Shown here: positions 12,462-22,448 of the stretch, piece by piece
How positions within the stretch are numbered: position 1 is the stretch's first letter
Layout: each line of letters opens with the position of its first letter
Source: Dipteris shenzhenensis
Taxonomy: Eukaryota > Polypodiophyta > Polypodiopsida > Gleicheniales
Direction: 5' to 3' (one strand)
Length of the DNA stretch: 64,000 nucleotides
Assembly (NCBI GenBank): GCA_047967505.1
Contig: CM106540.1
The notes under the pieces: model-generated
What the model saw: only the letters and a program-made list of their open reading frames with translations
What the model was told of the DNA's origin: nothing
Database searches by the model: none
Position numbers and translations under genes: made by a program

Positions 12462-12971
12462 AAAATTACTAAAATAGTCTTAGCTCCATGTCAAATACAA
12501 CAAGGTCATAGCGACCTCATGAAAAGAGAATCTTGTACATAGACATTGAATGAAAAGGCTAGACGGCATGCACATGCTTTGGTCAATTTGTACATTTTAT
12601 CTAGTTATGTGAGTTGCAACTAGTGGGGCCCCATGTCATGTATAGTAGGTTCATAGTGACATAAAGAAAGGAGGGCAATGACACATGAATCTTGTACATA
12701 GGCACTAAATGAAAAGGCTATATGGCATACACATGTTATGCTCAATCAATGCACACATTTTAGTTAGTCTGTCCCGCATTGCAACTAGCGGAGCTCCATG
12801 TCGACTACAATAGGGCTTTTTGCATGACATTTGCATTTCCCCACTTCAATCAAACGTCATTGGGAAGTTCTAAAACAAGCTCTAAAATCCCACAAAATAA
12901 TTTTAGCTTTCAAAATAAACCATTTTTAAGACCTTCCTTAACTTGGGCAGGCCAAAAAATACATCATATAT

Positions 12972-13706
12972 CACTACATCATACATCAATTAGATCCGGC
13001 ATTGGTAGTGGAATCTCCATATCCACATCTCTATCTTCAAAAAATTGCTTACTTCGTGGTGCAACTTGGATCACATACCACCATCTTGAATCAGAACAAT
13101 CCGGATAAAAAACCACCTATATTGAAGATGGCTGCCAAATGCCATCAATTATATATATGAAATTGCTTAAGTACATGTATCAATGGATCTTTAAAAATGA
13201 AAGCTTCGATTAATGAAATCATTAGTATGCACCTGCTCACAATGCTCGGGAAGAACAAAAGTAGCACTTTCATCAGTCCAAAGTTTGGTGGAGTCTATTA
13301 CAAAGAAACCGCTACTGTCTTTCCTCACTCTCGCATGCGGACCATTGTAAATAGTTCTAAACCATTTTACATCAAGAATGAAAATACTAAATCGTCTAAA
13401 ATCAATTTCCGAGATTTTGCGTATGGTATGGAAAGGAAAAAAAAATTGTCATTGGAAAAAACTATCTTTAAAGGTCGGTATGGGAAAAAACACTCTCTTT
13501 AAAATGTCGCTATAGGAAACTGTCTCAGTGTCGCTATATAATGACCATCTACAAGTCTAGTAAGTGTCGCTATATAGCAACTCTGTATAAACGTCGCTAT
13601 ACAGCGACACTTGCCTAAAGTCATTATATAGCATGACACTTGACTAATCCCACACGCACTAAACGTTGGTGCTTAAGCATCGGAATAGGGCTTGTGTGTA
13701 GTAGTG
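12972..13706 (+). mobile_element. CACTA deletion derivative 2
   Basis: Near-identical to 11729-12461, with the canonical right end GTGTGTAGTAGTG at 13706. It also carries the inverted acidic-tail/DUF4216 segment joined to the direct right end. Short minus-strand frames from the transposase tail remain but are not complete genes. Confidence 0.75.
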
Positions 13707-14219
13707 AAAATTACTAAAATAGTCTTAGCTCCATGTCAAATACAACAAGGTCATAGCGACCTCATGAAAAGAGAATCTTGTACGTAGACATTGAATGAAA
13801 AGGCTAGACAACATGCACATGCTTTGGTCAATTTGTACATTTTATCTAGTTATGTGAGTTGCAACTAGTGGGGCCCCATGTCATGTATAGTAGGTTCATA
13901 GTGACATAAAGAAAAGAGGGCAATGACACAATCTTGTACATAGGCACTAAATGAAAAGGCTATATGGCATACACATGTTATACTCAATCAATGCACACAT
14001 TTTAGTTAGTCTGTCCAGCATTGCAACTAGCAGAGCTCCATGTCGACTACAATAGGGCTTTTTGTATGACATTTGCATTGCCCCACTTCAATTAAACGTC
14101 ATTGGGAAGTTTTAAAACAAGCTCTAAAATCCCACAAAATAATTTTAGCTTTCAAAATAAACCATTTTTAAGACCTTCCTTAACTTGGGCAGGCCAAAAA
14201 ATACATCATATATCACTAC

Positions 14220-14879
14220 TTTATATGAAAAGATGAGTGATACCTCCAATATTATATTCTATTAATTAGTATTTGCCACTCTCTTAGCAAAAAATAAACC
14301 TAAGCTATGACCCACTCTAATCTAATCTAATCTAATATGTTTCTCCCGATCGCTCATCCCTCCCATCCATCACTCAACCACACCCCTTTCCCCTCTCTCT
14401 TGCCTCACTCAACCTCCCCCCTCTACTCACGCCTTGTTTCCTCCCTCTCCCTCCCCTCTCTCCTGTTGTTCACCTCCCTCTCCCTCCGCCTCTGTCCCTC
14501 CACTCAAACACCCATCTCTTACTTCCTCGCTCAACCCTGCCTCCTTTCTGTCTCTCCCTCTCCTTCAATATCCCAGTCATTGGCAGGAGCAAGGAGATGG
14601 GAGTATGTCCCCCCATACATTGAAAAATGGAAATTTCCCATTAATTAGTTGTGGAGAAGTTAAGAGGGGTGAAAAGGAAGAGGGAAAGGGCATGATTAAA
14701 CTAAGGGATAAAGGGGGGAGGGAGGAGTTTCAATTAAGAGGGACCACTTAAGAAGGGGGCATTAAAGAAGAAGGCAAGTACTAAAGGGGGAGGGGGAATG
14801 GGAACCATTTGAAGGGGTCTTTAAAGAAGAAGGCAAGTACTAAAGGGGAAGGGGGAAGAGGGACCATTTATAATATCTT
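14220..14879. other. Pyrimidine-rich then purine-rich non-coding DNA
   Basis: 14337-14590 is dominated by CCCTC and CTCTC tracts, and its apparent frame is Ser/Pro/Leu composition only. 14650-14860 holds a near-duplicated purine-rich segment with AAGAAGGCAAGTACTAAAGG twice (about 14766 and 14826). I see no gene. Confidence 0.6.
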
Positions 14880-15010
14880 AGTTAGCACTATGTATGGTAT
14901 TTCACTCTATAGCTTAGTGGTAGGGCTCACATGTGGGAAAGACAAGATTGACAAGATTGTGGGTTCTAATCCTACCCTCTTAAATAATGTGCACTCTTCT
15001 TAGACATAGC
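14880..15010 (+). mobile_element. tRNA-like (SINE-type) segment with A and B boxes
   Basis: TAGCTTAGTGG at 14910-14920 fits the pol III A box (TRGCNNAGTGG) and GGTTCTAATCC at 14962-14972 fits the B box (GGTTCNANNCC). The roughly 40-base gap is as in tRNA genes. The segment between does not fold as a normal tRNA that I can identify, so a tRNA-derived SINE or a decayed tRNA gene is more likely than a working tRNA. Confidence 0.5.
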
Positions 15011-16862
15011 TTAAAATGAATTATTTAACCCAAGTACTAAAGGGGGAGTGAGTAGAGGAAGCCTTATATCAAAGGCTAAGGCTGTTGGAAGTTTCAGGAA
15101 TGAAGAACCTTTGAGAATTCGAACCATGCAGCTTTAATTTTTCATAAGATAATCTTTGTTAGGCAAGGCAACAAACCTAGTTTTACAATGTCATGGGTAC
15201 CTATTCTATGTTAGCCCTCCGAAGGCTCCTAATGGCTCCCAAAATTTCCTAAAATCTATAACTCCTAATTTAGGCATCGATTTTGCATGGGACCTTTTGC
15301 ATTGTGATGGTAATTTTGAGTAGTAACCAATTCCCACATTGAAGTTTAGATTAAAATTGAAGGCGAGAAGAGATTTGGAAAGTTTTGTCAAGAAAATGTT
15401 TCATTTGATAGCATAAGTTGTGATAGAGGCTCAAAGGGTGCTCAATTAAAAATAATAATTTTTAAATAGATTTTTAAAAAACTTAAAAAAAAATCAAGCG
15501 CCCTTGCCCCTCCTCCCCATCCTCGCCGCCCATCCCTTGCCTCCTCTACCTCAGTCGCCTCTCCGCCTCCAACCTCCCGTCGCAGGCTACCTCCATGTCC
15601 ATCGCCACCCACTCAGCCATCAACTCATCTCCTCTCCACTGTATCGATTGCTGCCTACCTCCTCGCAAGGCTGTCCCTTCTCTTGCACTGGAACGGAAGC
15701 CATAGCCCTCTAACTTCCATCCCCCCCCCCCTTCATAACTCCCCCCCCCCTCGTAACTTCTAGCTCCCCTCCCCCCCCCTCCCTCCTCGTAACTTCTGGC
15801 TCCTCCCCTCCACCAAGCTCTCAATCGAGCTCCTCTCCTTCGCCCCTCCAGCAAGCTCTCAATTGTTGGTTGGTGCAGTAGGATGGCAAAGGTGGATGGC
15901 AAAGGTGAGGATGGCAAAGGTGGATGGCAAAGGTGAGGATGGCAGAGGGCGAATCATCAAGTAGGGCGGAGGCGGCATCGTGATCAACTGCTGCAGTTTT
16001 TTTATGACCTTTGGACCTGCATCTAGAAAGATCTTTAATTTTTTGGTTACCATTGGCACGTGGCTTTCACAACAATAATACCACTCCCTCCCTTCACTCT
16101 CCCCCATGGATTAGTGGGCTAATTGATTTTTGGCCTGCCCTTACAGGGTAGCCTTAGCAATGGTTCTACTTTGGCAAAGCTAAAATAGGGGAGTTTTTAA
16201 ATTTCATAAATTCTAGATTTTTCTCATTGGCCTTTGTTAAAGCTGCCCAATAAATGGGGCAATTATGCACAACTAACGATTTTGGGTCTCTCTCTCTCTC
16301 TCTCAGCTTCCCTCACTCCACCACTCGTCCGTAGCGCACTCACCCTTCGCCTCCCCATTCTCTCTCTTAGCTTCCCTAACTCCACCACTCATCCCTAACC
16401 CCCTTCGCCTCCCTATTATTTTGGGCAGACCTATTGAATGACATGGGTCAGTTATTGTTTTTCACTTGTTTCCAAATGGGGAGGCACACGGCCTCCCATT
16501 CATACACGCGAATGACAACGAAATCGATGTGACTGGCTGGTGGACTGGATACTGTTGATAGGACGGCCACTAGCTAATGGTGGAGGGCCCAGCTGGCCGT
16601 GTTTGCAAACTTCCCTGGAGCAGCCTGTTATCAGAAAACCATCTTCTGCTGCCAAGAACCTTTGATCTCTCGCGAGGAGGTTAATCCCTGCTTGTACTTG
16701 GCCTGCCTGTCTTACGGAACAAGCTCTGCAACCATCGTCGGCTTTGCGCTTGTGCTCCAAAAGAACGAGTATACCTCTGCTCAAACGAGTATACCTCTGC
16801 TCAACCCCTCTGATCTTCTGAGTTTGTAACCGAGCTGTGAGACAAGAGAGAGCGAGTCAAAT
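15011..16862. other. Non-coding DNA upstream of the receptor kinase
   Basis: No supported gene. 15490-15850 is C-rich with several C tracts. 15882-15950 repeats GGATGGCAAAGGT. 16292-16305 is a CT run followed by two imperfect copies, about 60-70 bp each, of AGCTTCCCTCACTCCACCAC-type sequence (16304 and 16369). 16763-16802 holds a tandem duplication of ACGAGTATACCTCTGCTCAA just before the kinase start. The kinase promoter should lie here, but no convincing TATA box is seen. Confidence 0.55.
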
Positions 16863-19589
16863 ATGGGGAGTTCGAACAGATTCCAGCGTTACGTTCCTGG
16901 TGCAGCAGCAATACTATTAATAGTTTTATGGGGAATGACTCTCGCCGCGGGAGCTCCAAGCAACTTCAACTACGCCCGCCAGGGGGGAGGTGGAACCAAT
17001 TTCACCTACACCCGCACACCGAGAACTTCAAGCAACCTTTCAAGCAACTTTACCAGCACAGACTACTCTTTCCGTCCAGACATTTCCCCTACGGTTTTGA
17101 CTTCGACGCTTAAAAACTATTATTTGTCATTCTTGGAAATCAACACGAGTGAGATGGCGGTAGCCGATGGTGAGGTGGATGGGTTATACGTGCTTTCGAT
17201 TTGCACTTTGGGCAATTCAGGCGGTGTTGTGCGGGTGTGGAGCGCCAATTTGAAGCACCCGGTAAGCGGGCAGGCGTCGCTGGAGTTCTTGGGAGGGGAG
17301 GATGGAGGACTGCGTCTCTACGACGAATGGAACCATCGTGTTGTTTGGAACGTGAGCGGCGCAGCTGCTGCCCTCCTCTACGACACTGGTAACCTCGTCC
17401 TCTATAATCAGCGCAACGAATCCATCTGGGAGAGCTTCCAATTTCCCACTAACACCCTCTTGCGCTCCCAGCCCCTCAAGCCTGGCATGCAATTGACTAG
17501 TAACTCTTCCCTCTACTCTGCTGTCATGTATCCCTCCGGGATTGTCTTCTACATCCACCTCCCTCAGCCCCTCCCTTACGTTGTTCTCTCTCTCGCTGGC
17601 ATCTGGTCTTACAACATCCAGGATCCCCAGGTTAGCCTCTCCACCGCACTTCAGCATCCTTGCCTCGACTCCAATGCCTCTAGTATCGCTTTGCTTCGAG
17701 GTAAGAACTTCACCATTGCACCGCCTCCACCTTGCCCGAATTCCATCACCTGCATTTTGGAAGACTCTCAAGTAGGAGAACCAGATTTTCTCCGGCTTGA
17801 TGACGACGGATACTTGCGACCCTATCAAAAACGTGACACCGGGCTCCAAGGCACACCACCAATAGACCAGTTAGATGCTCTTCGCGGCTCATACGTTCTT
17901 CTGGGGTCGTTTGCAGGGTCGGCTCATTATTTTTACACATCTAAAACCAATCCTAGTTCTTGCGGAGCTTACGCAGTCATTAGTGACGACGGTCATCCCT
18001 CAGGTTGCAGATGCCCCGCCTCTCCAGCCAATGCGACTTTTGTATCTTTCCTCAATTCTAAAGGAGGTTGCAAGCCTGCAGTAACTCTCCCTCAGTGCAC
18101 AGACACGCAGCCGCCCAGAGCTAGCTCCCAACTATTCCTGCAAGAATACCCCAACACAACGATCATTCCCATGCTAGTACCCGGGTGGACATCTGATCTT
18201 GCCTCAGTTTCTCTCCAAGATTGCACTCATCAGTGCCTCTCAAACTGTTCCTGCCACGCTGTGTTCTACCAACACAGCACGTCTTCCTGCCTTGCTGTAG
18301 GGACAGTGCTAAATCTCATCGAGGTAAATAATTCTGTGTCCAATGGATCTGATTACTCTGCCTTCCTCAAATTGCTCCCGGTCCCTCCACGTGCAACGTC
18401 AAGTAGCCATGCGTCCTCTTCGTCCAGCCATCGTATCCTTATGGTGCTTCTGTCTGCTGGGGGCAGCGTTTTGCTTGTTCTTTCTGTAGCTCTCGCAACT
18501 GCGTGGACGTTATGGATGAGAAAAAGCCGGACCTTATACTCGGAAACTGAGTCAGACAACGACGCAGATGACCAGCTCCTTCGTGTTTTGCCATCCTTAC
18601 CGCATAGATTCACTTATCAGGAACTGCGGTTGGCAACCAGTGGCTTCTTCGAGAAGTTGGGTGCAGGTGGATTCGGAACAGTTTTTTACGGGACTCTCTC
18701 GGACGGGAGAAAAGTGGCTGTGAAAAAGCTAGAAGCTGTAGCTGGAGGACAGAAGCAATTTCTGGCTGAAGTGGCCACCATTGGCGGAATCAACCATCTC
18801 CACATTGTCCGGTTGCAGGGTTTCTGTTCCGAACGCTCTAAGCGACTGCTTGTTTATGAATACATGCCCAACGGCTCCTTGGATCAGTGGCTCTTTGACC
18901 CAAATGCCAACGTAGTCTTAGATTGGGAGACCCGTTTCCGTGTGGCGGTGGGGACTGCTCAAGGGATAGCGTATCTGCACGAGGAGTGTATCCATCCCAT
19001 TTTGCACTTCGACATAAAGCCTCAAAATATCTTGCTGGACGAGCATTTCTCCCCCAGAGTGGCCGATTTTGGGTTATCCAGGGAGATGAACAGAGCCATC
19101 TCGCGTGTGGAGACGGGAGTAAGAGGGACTCCCGGTTACATAGCGCCTGAGTGGATGTTGAATTCTATAGCGAATACGAAATGTGATGTCTACAGCTTCG
19201 GAATGGTGCTCTTGGAAATTGTAGGAGGGAGGAGGAATATGGAGTTCACCTTTCTGGAATCTGAGAAGTGGCATTTTCCATCGTGGGTATCCTTGACAAG
19301 GAAAGAACGGGGATCAGTGACGGAAGTTGTAGACAAGCGGTTGGGCGAAGCATACGATAGAGAGCAGCTGGAGAGGACGATCAAGGCTGCATTGTGGTGC
19401 GTACAAGAGGATCCTGAGCTGAGGCCAAGAATGAGCGTGGTCGTGATGTGGTTGAAGGGCAGCGAGGAATGTGAAGAACCGCCTCTGCTTCAGTCTTGCA
19501 TCCGCCGCACACTTCCCACCTACGATCTGCAGCAGGGCTCGTCGTCTTATGGTAAATCCGTATCGGAGATCACTCTGTCTCCTCGATAA
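16863..19589 (+). CDS. G-type lectin S-receptor-like Ser/Thr protein kinase (SD2-like)
   Basis: A single uninterrupted 908-residue frame: a predicted plasma-membrane receptor kinase. Residues 1-31 form a hydrophobic signal segment. A bulb-type (mannose-binding) lectin-like ectodomain follows to about 220, then a Cys-rich stretch ending in a PAN/apple-like block around 440-510 (CTHQCLSNCSCHA). A transmembrane helix spans about 525-550. The kinase domain runs about 595-870: glycine loop G600-A-G-G-F-G605, catalytic Lys621, HFD at 715-717, then IKPQN with Asn722, and DFG at 735-737. The usual Arg before the catalytic Asp is Phe, so it is a non-RD kinase, a class often linked to defence and symbiosis signalling. 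The APEW motif is present. The gene is intronless and all key residues are intact, so it looks functional. The ligand is unknown. Confidence 0.93.
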   Translation: MGSSNRFQRYVPGAAAILLIVLWGMTLAAGAPSNFNYARQGGGGTNFTYTRTPRTSSNLSSNFTSTDYSFRPDISPTVLTSTLKNYYLSFLEINTSEMAVADGEVDGLYVLSICTLGNSGGVVRVWSANLKHPVSGQASLEFLGGEDGGLRLYDEWNHRVVWNVSGAAAALLYDTGNLVLYNQRNESIWESFQFPTNTLLRSQPLKPGMQLTSNSSLYSAVMYPSGIVFYIHLPQPLPYVVLSLAGIWSYNIQDPQVSLSTALQHPCLDSNASSIALLRGKNFTIAPPPPCPNSITCILEDSQVGEPDFLRLDDDGYLRPYQKRDTGLQGTPPIDQLDALRGSYVLLGSFAGSAHYFYTSKTNPSSCGAYAVISDDGHPSGCRCPASPANATFVSFLNSKGGCKPAVTLPQCTDTQPPRASSQLFLQEYPNTTIIPMLVPGWTSDLASVSLQDCTHQCLSNCSCHAVFYQHSTSSCLAVGTVLNLIEVNNSVSNGSDYSAFLKLLPVPPRATSSSHASSSSSHRILMVLLSAGGSVLLVLSVALATAWTLWMRKSRTLYSETESDNDADDQLLRVLPSLPHRFTYQELRLATSGFFEKLGAGGFGTVFYGTLSDGRKVAVKKLEAVAGGQKQFLAEVATIGGINHLHIVRLQGFCSERSKRLLVYEYMPNGSLDQWLFDPNANVVLDWETRFRVAVGTAQGIAYLHEECIHPILHFDIKPQNILLDEHFSPRVADFGLSREMNRAISRVETGVRGTPGYIAPEWMLNSIANTKCDVYSFGMVLLEIVGGRRNMEFTFLESEKWHFPSWVSLTRKERGSVTEVVDKRLGEAYDREQLERTIKAALWCVQEDPELRPRMSVVVMWLKGSEECEEPPLLQSCIRRTLPTYDLQQGSSSYGKSVSEITLSPR

Positions 19590-19616
19590 TATTCATGTAT
19601 TTGCTGGTCACTAATC

Positions 19617-19622
19617 AATAAA
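19617..19622 (+). terminator. Candidate polyadenylation signal of the receptor kinase
   Basis: AATAAA lies 28 bases after the stop codon, a plausible near-upstream element for 3'-end formation. Confidence 0.45.
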
Positions 19623-21517
19623 ACTAGTCTAGTGACTCGGGACACAGACCTGCTCGCAATAGCTTCTGCCCGTATCTAGCACTTATCGTCGTTTGGTAGA
19701 ATCTATCCTTGTCTCCTCCATGTATTTGCTATTCAAATACATTGTAATTTGGCAACCCCAAAATTTTCTTTGCATAGCATATTTGTATATTTAAGTGATT
19801 CATTTTCATAGCATATTTGTCTATTTAAGTGATTTATTTGGCGCTTTATGAGCACTTTTTTTTCCGAACAAAGAGAAAAATTTTATTAAAGAAAAAATAC
19901 AATGAATGATTACAGCTTGAGAAGCTCTACATAGCATCACTAAGAACCCCGAGGGTAGGTAAGGTGATGTCGATCTTTCTTGGGAAAGAAAGCCACTAAA
20001 TCAAATGTCTCGAGTTTTACCACCTGACCGAAGTGAATTGGAAGCTTGTATCGTTTTAAAGACCAACAGAGTACATCTAGCTTGGTCCTTTATGAGCACT
20101 TGGATGTTTACCATCCCAACGTTGGGAGCTAAGAGGACTAAAAAGTAGATGAGTCGAGAGGGACTATAGAAGTCCTATTTCGCCCACATGAGGATTATAT
20201 ATACACTCTAAATCTAGGAGTGTAGTCATTCTCTAAAAATCTTGCCTTGCTCATTGGCTCTCGATAAGCTTCCACTAACATCAAGGATCTAGGTGACGTT
20301 AGATTTGAAAATAGAAGGGGAGTAAATTTCGGGGAGATTAGGCCAATCCATTGCTTTGTTTAACTGCAACAATGAGCATAAAAATGAGGGAATTAATACT
20401 TCACAGCCATTACCCAAATAGAGAGATGAACGTTCCCATGAGCAACTCTTGAATTAATAGCAAACGAGTGGCAAACATATGACCACCATACTCATACATT
20501 GTGGGAATGCCACATTGAATTTAGAGTAAACATTCAGCCACCATACTCATTACCTTGTAGGAACGCACGCTTACTTCGTCTCCCTCCTTGCACTCTCTAT
20601 CTTCGTGCTTTCCCTTTCTTTCACTCCCCTTTGCTATTCAATCCCCCTTCATGTATTTTTCTACTTTCCCCTTCTCTATATTGGTATGAGTACCTATACA
20701 TCTCAAGCTAATTTTAACGAGTCCCTAAGTTCCATACTTCCATGTTGTCCTTTCCTCCATAGAATATCAATGACATATGTGCATATGTATAGTTGGCAAT
20801 CTTAGTTAAAAGCAGCCATTCATCACATCCCAATTAATGCGCTTAAGCTAGGTGATCTAAATGGGAGCGACTTTGTCGATAGGAGAAATATTCATCTCAT
20901 GTCAACTATAAGAGGGTTCATCAATAGGAGTGACATTTTTCACAATCAAGCCCATTTTACGATAGTCATTCATGTAAATCATCCCCCTCATCTATTTCTA
21001 TGTATGGGTTCACAGTATGTAGCTAATAGCTACTCTTGTTTATCCATTGTATCATGTTTTCCATCACCCTACTTTACATAGAGCATTTTGGGACCTCTCG
21101 CAACATAGGTGCAAGTTGCTAAAGGTCTAGTCGGTGGCTATAAGTAGTCCATTCGTTTCTTTCATCATACCCACCTTTTTTGTCGATGTTGCATTCTCTT
21201 TCGATCATAGTGACCTGTTCAACTAAAACCCAAGTGATACAAAAATTTCCTAGCATAGTCCTAGCTATCCTAACTACAATTAGCACAACTCCAATTATCC
21301 CAAGCTCGAAGGCATAGGACAGTCCCAATTGCCACTTTACACAAAACAAAATAGTTGTAACAAAATTTCCCCATTTTTGAAAAGGATTTGACAATATTTC
21401 TTTTAGTTTATATGTCACTTTCCATCCTTAAATTAGCAATTCATAGCCAATAAATACCTAGCCATATATTAGCATCATTGAGCATTGATAGGATGCCATG
21501 TCACTGCAATATGCACC
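19623..21517. other. Intergenic DNA without a supported gene
   Basis: AT-rich, with many stops in all frames. A segment at 19855-20095 begins with a T run and AAATTTTATTAAAG, which recalls the 3' ends of retroposed sequences but cannot be classified. Short frames at 20499-20805 and 20899-21081 look like composition only. Confidence 0.5.
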
Positions 21518-21778
21518 CTCAAGGGTTTCACCTAACAATATGTAAATAATCCACATGAATTCAAATTAATGGGTTTTTTAATTCAACATTCCGTGGCAAA
21601 TTTACAGAAGCACATTTATAGAAGGGGTTTTTTAAATCAATTTTGAAAAAAAAGCCATAACTCTATAAAGGAAAAGGGCTCCTTTTATACATAAAAAATT
21701 CATAGGTAAGGGGTTTTGAAAATACCCCTTGAACACACGTTATATAGAGGGTTTCTTAACTGTAGTGCACCCCCCAAG
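21518..21778. mobile_element. MITE copy D, diverged, 8-bp target duplication
   Basis: An older relative of the elements at 300, 24120 and 36482. The left end reads CTCAAGGGTTTCACC, and the later ATATGTAA and TTCAA words align with the family. The right end keeps CTTGAACACACG, ATATAGAGGGTTT and GTGCACCCCCCAAG. TATGCACC (21510-21517) and CATGCACC (21779-21786) flank it, an 8-bp duplication with one mismatch. This supports both the boundaries and the family's duplication length. Confidence 0.75.
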
Positions 21779-22448
21779 CATGCACCTCGATTAATGAGTC
21801 TTTTCCAAGAACTTCACAAGAACATCTTAGATATTGCTTCGTCTAAGCCAATGCCTACCATAATGGGAGCAGCCACAAGTGACATGATAATGCATTCCCA
21901 GCCCATATCACCTAGATCTACCAACTTCATAGGCCCAAGTTTTGGAGGCACTATCCTCAATGCTTAATGGTAGTGTTACTTTGTAGGTGGGACTCTAGCA
22001 TATATACCATTATATGAACCAAGTTGTTGCTACTAGCCTTGAAAATAAATGCAAGTCACTTGTTTCCTTGTTTCCTAGCAAGTGGACCACTCAAATAGGC
22101 TGCTAGAATGCATTCTATGTATTACATTGTGGTCTCATGGTAGATGCTAGATGTGGCTCTAGCTTTTAGCCTTCCATGTCATTATATATGGAGTCAATGC
22201 CCTAATGAGACCGTAGTATGGGGATTACATTAGCATCGAGGGTGCATTCTCTATATCTCTTAGTAATTTCATGCCATACAAAAGACCATGGTGATATTTG
22301 TGGGCAAGTGAGGTCTGTGCATTGCAAACCACATATAGCTCCCTGAGCTAGTGTGCGAATACCCCTTGAAGAGAAGCCGAAGTGACTCTTTCCTATAGTG
22401 TAGTGAGAGCATCAGTGAGGGCAGTGGGCGTATTGATTTAGCCTTGAG

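Larger units (their letters stand above)
11225..14219 (+). repeat. Tandem array of about 1.24-kb CACTA-derived units
   Basis: A spacer of about 510 bp and a CACTA deletion derivative of about 735 bp alternate: spacer 11225-11728, derivative 11729-12461, spacer 12462-12971, derivative 12972-13706, spacer 13707-14213. Each spacer ends in ATATAT followed by CACTAC. The third copy ends exactly at CACTAC (14214-14219), where similarity stops. Spacers contain an internal period of about 160 bp (GCTCCATGTC or GCCCCATGTC followed by CTTGTAC and CACATG words). The pattern fits unequal exchange between duplicated units. Confidence 0.8.

Noticed and set aside
14337-14751. Two overlapping Ser/Pro/Leu-rich frames
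   Set aside because: Pure CT-rich composition; no recognisable protein features.
15546-15917. Gly/Arg-rich minus-strand frame
   Set aside because: Product of C tracts and the GGATGGCAAAGGT repeat.
17217-17849. 210-residue minus-strand frame inside the kinase gene
   Set aside because: Antisense shadow of the lectin-domain coding sequence.
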